Origin: Candidatus Aminicenantes bacterium UBA876
Lineage (GTDB): Bacteria; Acidobacteriota; Aminicenantia; UBA2199
NCBI GenBank assembly: GCA_002294665.1
Contig: DBFQ01000073.1
Span: 27,326 to 32,984, forward strand
Direction: 5' to 3'
DNA: 5,659 nt
In this document: positions 1 through 5,653 of the stretch, piece by piece
How positions within the stretch are numbered: position 1 is the stretch's first letter
How the letters are laid out: every line of letters begins with the position of its first letter
Position numbers and translations under genes: made by a program
Notes under the pieces: generated by a model
Told to the model about the DNA's origin: nothing
The model's database searches: none
What the model saw: the letters and a program-made list of their open reading frames with translations, nothing else

Positions 1-31
1 GTTGGGTGCGGTTGTGACCGCCGAAACGGCA

Positions 32-667
32 ATGGAAAGCCGTCAACGCATGGTGCGGGAGCAGATCCTGGCCAAGGGAATCGTGGATCCGCGCATTCTG
101 GCCGCCTTTAATCGCGTGGCCCGTCATTTATTCGTGGCTCCCCTGCACAGAGAGCAGGCCTATGCGGACGTGGAGCTGCCGATTGATGAGGGGCAGACCG
201 TGAACCGCCCATATACCGTCGCGATCATGACTGCGGCCATCGCTCCGGACGAGCGGAAAAAGGTGTTGGAAATCGGCACCGGGTCCGGATACCAGGCGGC
301 GATTCTGGCGGAATTGGTGAAACAGGTTTATACCATCGATATCTACGAGAGGCTGACGCAGAAGGCCCGGGAACGCATTCGTTCGCTGGGGTACGACAAC
401 GTTTTCTTCAAGACCGGCGATGGTTTTCTGGGCTGGGCGGAGCACGCTCCCTATGAGGGCATTATTGTCACTTGTTCTCCGGACCATATCCCGGAGCCGT
501 TGATCCGTCAATTGGCCGTCGGGGGGAGAATGGTGATTCCCGTCAGTTTCTCGCGCCAGGTCCAGGAATTGATCCTGATCGAGAAAGAAGCCGACGGACG
601 TCTGAAACGCACCAACCTGATCCCCGTGAAATTCGTCCCCATGATTCAACGCCGCCATGCCGATTGA
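32..667 (+). CDS. pcm: Protein-L-isoaspartate O-methyltransferase (PIMT)
   Basis: Cytosolic repair enzyme that uses S-adenosylmethionine to methylate L-isoaspartyl residues arising in aged proteins, starting their return to normal aspartate. From the ATG at 32 the product is 211 residues, close to the usual bacterial length of about 208-215. Visible landmarks are the N-terminal RQRMVREQI and RHLFVAP blocks, the substrate-loop motif GQTVNRPYTVA (residues 54-64), the SAM-binding motif I EIGTGSGYQAA (80-90), the acidic post-I strand VYTIDI, the GDGFLGW and IIVTCSPDHIPEPL blocks, and the closing PVKFVPM. The frame is open to the left edge, with TTG at 2 and GTG at 14 as other possible starts; I chose ATG 32 on length, although no ribosome site is obvious. 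The substrate-loop serine of the common GQTIS motif is asparagine here. The stop overlaps the helicase start by 11 bases, implying co-transcription. Family assignment is secure; only the start is uncertain. Confidence 0.95.
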   Translation: MESRQRMVREQILAKGIVDPRILAAFNRVARHLFVAPLHREQAYADVELPIDEGQTVNRPYTVAIMTAAIAPDERKKVLEIGTGSGYQAAILAELVKQVYTIDIYERLTQKARERIRSLGYDNVFFKTGDGFLGWAEHAPYEGIIVTCSPDHIPEPLIRQLAVGGRMVIPVSFSRQVQELILIEKEADGRLKRTNLIPVKFVPMIQRRHAD

Positions 668-2717
668 CTGGCTCGGTGAGATGAACCCGCAGCAGCGGGA
701 GGCGGTGCTTTACTTTGACTCCCCCCTCATGGTCGTGGCCGGGGCCGGTTCGGGGAAAACCCGTGTGATCACCCATAAAATCGCCTATCTGGTTAAGGAG
801 AAGGGCCTGTCCCCGGGAAGTGTTCTCGGGGTTACGTTTACCAACAAGGCCGCCGCGGAGATGAAAGCGCGGATTGAGCAGCTGACGGGAATCAGGGCCG
901 CCCGCTACACGATTTCCACTTTTCATTCACTGGGTCTGCGCATTTTGCGGGAAAACGGTAGAGAGATGGGATTCGGACCGGAATGGGCCGTGATTGATGA
1001 TGGCGATCAGCAAAAGGTTCTTGAGCGCCTGGTAAGGCGGTACGCGCCCGGATTGACCCGGGATCAGCGCGATCAGTTGCGCCGGCGGATCAACTGGGCC
1101 AAGATGAACTCGCTGTATCCCAACAATCCGGATTTGCTGGAGGACCGGGGTTTCTCCGGAGAAGAGATCGATCTTTTCCGCCGCTACCATGAATTCCAGT
1201 CCAAAGAACAGGTCTGGGATTTCGAAGATCTGGTTTCTCTTCCGGTCAAGATGCTGCAAAGCAATCCCGAGTTGTTGAGGTATTACAACGACCGCTTTCA
1301 TTACGTCGTCGTCGACGAATTTCAGGATACCAATCCCAATCAATACGAAATGGTTCGCCTGCTGGCCCATCGCCGCCAGGGTGTAACCGTGGTGGGGGAC
1401 GATGACCAGGCCATCTATTCGTGGCGCGGTGCGAGCATCCGTTTCCTGGCCGATTTCGAGCATGATTTTCCCGGTACGCGGGTGATCAAACTGGAGCAGA
1501 ATTATCGATCTTGCGGTCCCATCCTGGATTTCGCCAACCACGTGATCGGCATGAACCGGGAACGGCGCCGGAAATCGATGTGGACCGAACGCAAGGATGG
1601 ACCGCCGGTCCATATCCTGCATTCCATTTCCAAGCAGGAAGAAGCCGACAAAATCACCAACCTGATCCGTTTGTGGAAACGAAAACATCCTGAACGCCTG
1701 CCCGTGGCGATTCTTTATCGCATTAATTCACAATCACTGGCCCTGGAGACCGCTCTGGCGCGTGGGGCGGTATCCTTTCGCATTTTGAAAGGCCAGCGAT
1801 TCTTTGACCGCAAAGAGGTCCGGGATGGGTTGGCCGTGCTGCGCCTGGCCACAAACAGAGACGATAACCTGGCCTTCAGGCGTTTGGCTGACAGTTTCCC
1901 CCTGGGGATCGGACCGAAGACCCTGGAGCAACTGGAAGATGAAGCGCGAAACAGCAACCGTTCCCTGTTGGATACCCTGTTTGTCTCCATGCCCCAGAAA
2001 GCCAGGTCCAGACCGTTCCTGCGCCGGATTGAAGAGCTGGTCCAGGATCCGCCGCGTTCCGGTTACGCCGATCTGCTGGGTTCTTTGCTGAACCTTTCCG
2101 GCTACCGCGAAATCCTGCAGCGGCGGGAAGAGGAAGAGCGACTCCTGAACCTGGATGAGCTGGTGGAGTTTGTGCGCAATTGGGAAGCAAACGAGCCGGA
2201 TGCCCGTATTCACGACTTGCTGGACCGCATCAGTGTGGATGCGTTTTCCTCGGACCGCAATGACGCGGTTGATGCCTTTTTACTGACCATGCACAACGCC
2301 AAGGGCCTCGAGTTCAAGACCGTCATCGCCGCGGGTGTCAATCCCACCTACCTGCCCTTCTTTTTGCGCAAGGGGTTGGCGGAATGGGAAGAAGAGCGGC
2401 GTCTCTTTTATGTGGCTTCCACGCGCGCCATTCATCACCTGATCGTCTCCACTGGATCGGACCGCCTTTCACCCTTTATTTCCAATCTTCCTCCTCACCT
2501 TTACCGTTTCGCGTATGCGCCGGAGGAGGTCAGTGCCGCGGCGCCCGCTACAGAAAAAACGGAGCGCGAAGAAGTTTCCGGAGAGATGGTGACACACCCG
2601 ATATTCGGCCGCGGACGGATCGAAAAACGCATTGACACCCATCGCCTGCTGGTGGATTTTGCCGAGCGGGGGCGCAAGGTGATCGACACGACGATTGTAT
2701 CGTTGAGTCCGGGGTAA
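657..2717 (+). CDS. UvrD/Rep/PcrA-type superfamily 1A DNA helicase
   Basis: ATP-dependent 3'-to-5' DNA helicase or translocase, 686 residues (UvrD and PcrA are about 720). The motifs are complete and in order: Q motif MNPQQREAV (9-17), Walker A AGAGSGKTR (28-36), motif Ia VTFTNKAAAEMKAR (59-72), Ib STFHSLGLRILR (87-98), Walker B VVVDEFQDT (217-225), motif III VVGDDDQAIYSWRGA (245-259), motif IV LEQNYRS (279-285), motif V TMHNAKGLEF (544-553) and motif VI EEERRLFYVASTRA (578-591). The SWRGA form of motif III and the RFFDRKEVRD segment look Rep-like. The tail (about 642-684, HPIFGRGRIEK then LLVDFAERGRKVI) matches the PcrA/UvrD Tudor-like domain, which in relatives contacts RNA polymerase. Roles known for the family are nucleotide-excision and mismatch repair, removal of RecA, and helping replication past transcription. 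ATG 657 leaves the usual short leader before the Q motif; ATG 681 would start at it. No clear ribosome site precedes 657, so coupling to pcm is likely. Choice between Rep, PcrA and UvrD is open, so no symbol is given. Confidence 0.95.
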   Translation: MPIDWLGEMNPQQREAVLYFDSPLMVVAGAGSGKTRVITHKIAYLVKEKGLSPGSVLGVTFTNKAAAEMKARIEQLTGIRAARYTISTFHSLGLRILRENGREMGFGPEWAVIDDGDQQKVLERLVRRYAPGLTRDQRDQLRRRINWAKMNSLYPNNPDLLEDRGFSGEEIDLFRRYHEFQSKEQVWDFEDLVSLPVKMLQSNPELLRYYNDRFHYVVVDEFQDTNPNQYEMVRLLAHRRQGVTVVGDDDQAIYSWRGASIRFLADFEHDFPGTRVIKLEQNYRSCGPILDFANHVIGMNRERRRKSMWTERKDGPPVHILHSISKQEEADKITNLIRLWKRKHPERLPVAILYRINSQSLALETALARGAVSFRILKGQRFFDRKEVRDGLAVLRLATNRDDNLAFRRLADSFPLGIGPKTLEQLEDEARNSNRSLLDTLFVSMPQKARSRPFLRRIEELVQDPPRSGYADLLGSLLNLSGYREILQRREEEERLLNLDELVEFVRNWEANEPDARIHDLLDRISVDAFSSDRNDAVDAFLLTMHNAKGLEFKTVIAAGVNPTYLPFFLRKGLAEWEEERRLFYVASTRAIHHLIVSTGSDRLSPFISNLPPHLYRFAYAPEEVSAAAPATEKTEREEVSGEMVTHPIFGRGRIEKRIDTHRLLVDFAERGRKVIDTTIVSLSPG

Positions 2718-2782
2718 GTTGAAGGGAGTTGGGGAGTTGGAAAGTTGGAGAGTTGGGGAGTTGGAAAGTTGGGGAGTTGCTG
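2717..2782 (+). repeat. 8-bp tandem repeat AGTTGGNN after the helicase stop
   Basis: Six consecutive units of AGTTGG plus two purines run from 2727 to 2774 in perfect 8-bp register. The variable pairs read GG, AA, AG, GG, AA, GG. The array is flanked by degenerate copies, AGTTGAAG at 2717 (overlapping the last base of the helicase stop codon) and AGTTGCTG at 2775. On the other strand the unit reads CCAACT preceded by two pyrimidines. It is non-coding on the + strand; the minus-strand frames through it give only low-complexity Pro/Asn/Ser/Leu/Gln peptide, which I take as an artefact. It would lie in the 3' untranslated part of the pcm-helicase transcript. Confidence 0.9.
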
Positions 2783-2792
2783 AAGGGGCAAA

Positions 2793-2833
2793 ACGGCCGG
2801 CCGGGCGCGTACGGCCCGTCAACCTCTTTATTT
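2793..2833 (+). terminator. Possible weak terminator of the pcm-helicase operon
   Basis: A GC-rich hairpin can form between ACGGCCG (2793-2799) and CGGCCCGT (2812-2819) with one bulged C. An alternative pairing is CGGGC (2802-2806) with GCCCG (2814-2818). Only a broken pyrimidine stretch (CTCTTTATTT, 2824-2833) follows, starting a few bases after the stem, so this is far from a textbook intrinsic terminator. Position between two transcription units is the main support. Confidence 0.25.
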
Positions 2834-2855
2834 CGGGGCGCTTCTGGAGTATAAT
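2827..2855 (+). promoter_or_regulatory. Candidate promoter for the 2865 gene (near-leaderless)
   Basis: A perfect TATAAT lies at 2850-2855. The hexamer 17 bases upstream, TTTATT (2827-2832), matches the -35 consensus at only three of six positions. The predicted transcript start, about 2861-2863, falls only a few bases before the ATG at 2865, which would give an almost leaderless mRNA. The -10 match is strong; function is inferred. Confidence 0.45.
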
Positions 2856-2864
2856 GCGGGTTCC

Positions 2865-3209
2865 ATGAACGCACGCGAGATGATTGAACAGGAAAAACTG
2901 GAAAACATCCTTAATCCCAGGAAAACCAACCGCGAGTTCAAAGTGACGATTCGCTTTCAAAAGCAATTGACGCGGAATTTCGAGAATGCCCTGGAGCTGG
3001 CGCGGCTCAACCCCCATTTCATGGAGGAAGGCGAGGGTGATTTTTACAAAGCCTATGCCAGTTTCACGCCGGATCGCGTGAATGAACTCTATGCGTTGTT
3101 TGAACTGGTCAAGGGGGCTGAGACCACGGTGATTTTTCTGAACAACAAGCGCATTCCCTATATTCAGGACCTGTGGATGTTTCTGATGTGGTTTTATCGT
3201 GTCGCCTAG
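2865..3209 (+). CDS. Uncharacterised small protein, 114 residues
   Basis: I do not recognise this protein. It is probably soluble and has no cysteine, no signal peptide and no clear membrane segment. It begins with a charged helical stretch (REMIEQEKLENIL, 4-16), followed by a basic segment rich in Lys, Arg and Phe (19-38). A mixed acidic-aromatic middle (HFMEEGEGDFYKAYASF, 51-67) leads to a likely helix NELYALFELVKG (73-84), a short strand TTVIFLNNKRIPYI (87-100) and an aromatic end, QDLWMFLMWFYRVA, with two tryptophans. The ATG at 2865 lacks a convincing Shine-Dalgarno; the nearest GGAG (2846-2849) is 15 bases away, but a TATAAT box just upstream fits leaderless expression. The frame is open for the full length, in the same direction as its neighbours, between two clear genes, and has ordinary residue composition, so I believe it is real. 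It may be transcribed alone or read through from the helicase. No function is proposed. Confidence 0.72.
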   Translation: MNAREMIEQEKLENILNPRKTNREFKVTIRFQKQLTRNFENALELARLNPHFMEEGEGDFYKAYASFTPDRVNELYALFELVKGAETTVIFLNNKRIPYIQDLWMFLMWFYRVA

Positions 3210-3241
3210 AGCCGGAATTGGTGGCTTCGGCACATTTCGGC

Positions 3242-3270
3242 TTGACTTTTGCTGAGGGTTTCATTATATA
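3242..3270 (+). promoter_or_regulatory. Sigma-70-type promoter of the TPR lipoprotein gene
   Basis: TTGACT at 3242-3247 matches the -35 consensus at five of six positions. It is followed by a 17-base spacer and TATATA at 3265-3270, which matches the -10 box at four of six. The predicted transcript start, about 3276-3278, leaves a short leader carrying the ribosome site at 3279-3286. Confidence 0.65.
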
Positions 3271-3278
3271 GAAGACTT

Positions 3279-3286
3279 GGAGGAGG
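3279..3286 (+). promoter_or_regulatory. Strong ribosome binding site deciding ATG 3292
   Basis: GGAGGAGG contains a full AGGAGG (3281-3286), five bases before the ATG at 3292. This favours that start over the in-frame TTG at 3277, which would itself lie upstream of the ribosome site. It is the strongest such site in the window. Confidence 0.85.
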
Positions 3287-3291
3287 CTCTT

Positions 3292-4545
3292 ATGAGAAAA
3301 ACGTCGACACTGCTGCTGATCGGCATGTTCGCCGCATTACTTTTGTTCTCATTCTCGTTTACCGGTTGCGAGAAACTCAAACTGGACAACCTGAAGGCCA
3401 ATGACCACCTCAATAAAGGCAACAAATACTATCAGGATGAGAAGTTCGCCAAAGCGGTAAAGGAATACGAAGAGGCGCTGGCATTGAATCCCAAGCTGAC
3501 CCTGATTTATTTCCACCTCGGCACCGCGTACGCCAGCCTTTACCGTCCCGGCCGCGGAACCGAACGCAATGACGAATACGCGCAGAACGCCGTGGAATAC
3601 CTTGAAAAAGCCAAGGAAGCCGATCCTGAAAACGAGAAAATCTATCTGGCTCTGGGCGATATCCACGATAAGATGGAAAATGCGGAAGAAGCCGAGAAGT
3701 ATTATCTGCGGATTCTGGAAAACGAGCCGGAAAATCCCAAGTCCTACTACATCCTGGCCGATTTCTACGGCAAGTACAACCAGGAAGACAAAGCCGAAGA
3801 GATGTACACGAAACGCATTGCGCTCGATCCCAAGGATCCCGAGGGCTACCTTTACTATGCCAACTACCTGCAGACCAAGCGCAAGTGGTACGAAGCCATG
3901 GATGCTTTTGAGTCCATGATTATCGCCTTGACGCAGCCGGAACTCCAGGTCGAGCGGCTGGAGATTCAGGCTCTGGCTCAAAAAGTTGCGGACATTGAAA
4001 AGATCGAAGATTATCTGGACAAGCATGTGCGCAAGAATCGCACGATTTCAGCCGATGCCCGTAAGCAGATGATCGAGGAAAAAGAACAGCAGATCGCTGC
4101 CATCGGCGACAAGGAAGCCCTGGAAAAAGAATTGAATGAAAAGCGCGAAGCCTTGAATGCCAAGTTGGATGGCATGAAGGCGCTTCAGGACCAGATGCCC
4201 GATGAGAGAAAGCAGAAACTTTCCGAAGCCTATTACTCTCTCGGCGTGGTCTGCTGGTTCAAGAGTTTCCAGACCCCCATCGACATGATGAGCGCGCAGG
4301 AACGCCGCAATGTATTGGATCGCGGTTTCAAGGCACTCGAGCGCTCTGTGGAGCTCAATCCCACTTACGCGGAACCCTGGGCATACAGCAACCTGCTGTG
4401 GCGCGAGATGATCAAAGTGGAACCGTTGAAGCGCGCCGAATTCGAGGCCAAGGCCCAGGAAGACGTGGAGAAGTTCCAGCGCTTGAGACAGCGTCAGCTG
4501 GCTCTGGAAGAGAAGATGAAAAAGCTGGAACAACTGGGCGGTTGA
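3292..4545 (+). CDS. TPR-repeat lipoprotein
   Basis: A 417-residue protein with a lipoprotein signal: basic MRK, hydrophobic stretch 7-23, and lipobox F-T-G-C with the acylated cysteine at 26, so it is probably membrane-anchored and facing outside the cytoplasm. Phe at the -3 position is less usual than Leu. Five TPR-like units follow at about 36-68, 69-114, 115-148, 149-182 and 183-216, with motifs such as FAKAVKEYEEALALNPK and AEKYYLRILENEPEN. The second contains a loop of about 13 residues (RPGRGTERNDEYA). Residues 217-307 are charged and helical, probably coiled coil. A terminal TPR-like module (306-374) carries AYYSLGVVCWFKSF and ALERSVELNPTYAEPW, and a Lys/Glu-rich helix ends the protein. 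TPRs bind protein partners; none can be named here. The architecture recalls TPR proteins I associate with Acidobacteriota, which is memory, not a search. Its own promoter, strong ribosome site and strong terminator suggest single-gene, probably abundant expression. Confidence 0.9.
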   Translation: MRKTSTLLLIGMFAALLLFSFSFTGCEKLKLDNLKANDHLNKGNKYYQDEKFAKAVKEYEEALALNPKLTLIYFHLGTAYASLYRPGRGTERNDEYAQNAVEYLEKAKEADPENEKIYLALGDIHDKMENAEEAEKYYLRILENEPENPKSYYILADFYGKYNQEDKAEEMYTKRIALDPKDPEGYLYYANYLQTKRKWYEAMDAFESMIIALTQPELQVERLEIQALAQKVADIEKIEDYLDKHVRKNRTISADARKQMIEEKEQQIAAIGDKEALEKELNEKREALNAKLDGMKALQDQMPDERKQKLSEAYYSLGVVCWFKSFQTPIDMMSAQERRNVLDRGFKALERSVELNPTYAEPWAYSNLLWREMIKVEPLKRAEFEAKAQEDVEKFQRLRQRQLALEEKMKKLEQLGG

Positions 4546-4569
4546 ACTGAAAACAGAAATTAAATGGAT

Positions 4570-4606
4570 AAACCCCGCGGTGCCCCCCCGCCGCGGGGTT
4601 TTTTTT
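4570..4606 (+). terminator. Intrinsic terminator after the TPR lipoprotein gene
   Basis: A perfect 11-bp stem pairs AAACCCCGCGG (4570-4580) with CCGCGGGGTTT (4591-4601) around a 10-base C-rich loop. It runs into eight consecutive T (4599-4606). It begins 25 bases after the lipoprotein stop codon and separates that unit from the Rrf2 gene, which therefore needs its own promoter. Confidence 0.95.
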
Positions 4607-4648
4607 ATTCATGCGGGGTGATCGCCCGATTGCTTCCCTGATTCCAGC

Positions 4649-5104
4649 ATGGCCATGAAAATCAACACCAAGTTGCGTTACGGCCTGCGCATGCTTTTGG
4701 CCCTGGCGGAGCATCCGGACAAAGTACGCAGCACCGCCGAACTCGGCGAGACCATGATGGTGTCGCCCAAGTACCTGCGCAAGCTGGCCGGCCCGCTGGA
4801 AAAGGCGGGACTGATTGACAGCGTACAGGGAATTTACGGGGGATACCGCCTGCACCTTCCCGCGGACAGCATATCGATTCAAATGCTGTTTACCGCTTTT
4901 GATGAACAGATCCGGCTTTCCCATTGCGTGAACGGAGACACCTGTCCGCTTTTCGACACTTGTTACGCGCGCCCGTTGTGGGATTACCTGGTCGACCTGA
5001 TTGAGTACCGTTTTTCCGCGATCACGCTGCAGGATATTCTGCGGCGGACATTTGAACGTTCTTTGTCGCCGGAAGAAAACGTTCAGCCTTTGCGGCGGAT
5101 GTAA
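4649..5104 (+). CDS. Rrf2-family winged-helix regulator with a three-cysteine cluster motif
   Basis: DNA-binding regulator of the Rrf2 family (IscR, NsrR, RirA and relatives), 151 residues from ATG 4649. The in-frame ATG at 4655 gives MKINTKLRYGLRML, which fits the family N-terminus better and may be the true start; neither has a visible ribosome site. The helix-turn-helix spans about 28-55 (TAELGETMMVSPKYLRKLAGPLEKAGL in two parts), followed by the wing GIYGGYRL (61-68). Cysteines 93, 99 and 105 have the CX5CX5C spacing that holds an iron-sulfur cluster in IscR and NsrR. IscR's fourth ligand, a histidine three residues after the last cysteine, is arginine here, and the aspartate used by NsrR near residue 8 is also absent. 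The protein probably senses iron-sulfur supply, nitric oxide or redox state as a dimer, but the signal is unknown. It stands alone after a strong terminator; its 3' end overlaps the opposing DUF1232 gene by 22 bases. Confidence 0.93.
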   Translation: MAMKINTKLRYGLRMLLALAEHPDKVRSTAELGETMMVSPKYLRKLAGPLEKAGLIDSVQGIYGGYRLHLPADSISIQMLFTAFDEQIRLSHCVNGDTCPLFDTCYARPLWDYLVDLIEYRFSAITLQDILRRTFERSLSPEENVQPLRRM

Positions 5105-5574
5105 TTCAGCAGCGATCTCGGGATCTGGGCCGCCACTTCATTCAATACCGCCACGATTTCACGCAGCTTGACAAATACCTCGGGGCTTCCCGCCCAATTG
5201 GCCTCAACCCGTTGCCGCAACTCTTCCGGGCCGACGTTGATGGTTTTGTGCAGCAGAACGGCGGTAACCAGCAGGTCATCAATCAAACCGGCGCAGGGGA
5301 TGATGTCGGGGATGAAATCCAGGGGCATGATCACATAAGCCATTGCCATCATCAGGCGGCCCCGGATCGCCGGAGCCACTTCCCGGTCCAGGATCAGGCG
5401 GATCGTCAGGTAGACGAGGTCCGGGAATACCAGCAGGTATTCCATGAACCGGTCCGTCCATCCCCCGGTTCGGCGGGAAAGCTGCCTGGAAGCAGCCCAT
5501 TCCGTGACGCGTCGCCTGACCCGGCGGTATGCATCCGTGTAAACCCCGGCTCCCGATTGCATGATCTGATTCAT
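5083..5574 (-). CDS. DUF1232 (YkvA-like) small hydrophobic protein
   Basis: A 163-residue protein with the DUF1232 signature at about 74-108: hydrophobic MMAMAYVI, then MPLDFIPDIIP, a short loop, and LIDDLLVTAVLL. The characteristic P-x-D-x-I-P-D (84-90) and the paired aspartates 99-100 are all present. Members are found in many bacteria, usually as small, partly membrane-associated proteins; their molecular role is not established. The N-terminal 35 residues are strongly basic (YRRVRRRV), a hydrophobic helix lies at 44-62 (MEYLLVFPDLVYLTIRLIL), and the C-terminal 50 residues look helical and soluble. The start at 5574 is supported by a GAGGG ribosome site (5579-5583) four bases upstream. An ATG a little further upstream is out of frame and soon stops. 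A consensus promoter overlapped by an inverted repeat lies upstream, so specific repression is plausible. The 3' end runs into the convergent Rrf2 gene. Confidence 0.9.
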   Translation of the reverse strand: MNQIMQSGAGVYTDAYRRVRRRVTEWAASRQLSRRTGGWTDRFMEYLLVFPDLVYLTIRLILDREVAPAIRGRLMMAMAYVIMPLDFIPDIIPCAGLIDDLLVTAVLLHKTINVGPEELRQRVEANWAGSPEVFVKLREIVAVLNEVAAQIPRSLLNYIRRKG

Positions 5575-5624
5575 CTTGCCCTCTTCATTGGGGTGCTCCC
5601 CGGCAAATCCATTCTCTAATGAAT

Positions 5625-5653
5625 ACTATAGATTCCCGTTCGCGTGATGTCAA
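5625..5653 (-). promoter_or_regulatory. Sigma-70-type promoter of the DUF1232 gene
   Basis: Read on the minus strand, a perfect TTGACA (5653-5648), a 17-base spacer and TATAGT (5630-5625, five of six matches) form the best promoter in the window. The predicted transcript start near 5618 gives a leader of about 44 bases before the ATG at 5574. Confidence 0.85.

Noticed and set aside
927..1688. Long antisense open frame within the helicase gene
   Set aside because: It mirrors a helicase region with all its conserved motifs and gives a peptide with no recognisable domain, as expected for a shadow frame in GC-rich coding DNA.
3211..3231. Short hairpin after the 2865 gene (GCCGGA pairing with TTCGGC)
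   Set aside because: The stem is only six pairs including a G-T wobble and lacks a T-run directly after it, so it does not qualify as an intrinsic terminator.
2469..3233. Long minus-strand open frames running through the tandem repeat and the 2865 gene, with Pro/Asn/Ser-rich repeat peptide
   Set aside because: They lie antisense to well-supported genes, and the repeat peptide simply follows from an 8-bp repeat lacking stops. No ribosome site or family motif supports them.
3349..4026. Minus-strand 225-residue hydrophobic open frame opposite the TPR gene
   Set aside because: Its Leu/Val/Phe richness comes from reading Glu/Lys-rich codons backwards. The plus strand has a complete gene with promoter, ribosome site and terminator.
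4613..4623. GGGGTGATC resembling an extended Shine-Dalgarno upstream of the Rrf2 gene
   Set aside because: It is about 25 bases before the ATG at 4649, with no in-frame start at suitable spacing; a stop codon lies in frame at 4619.
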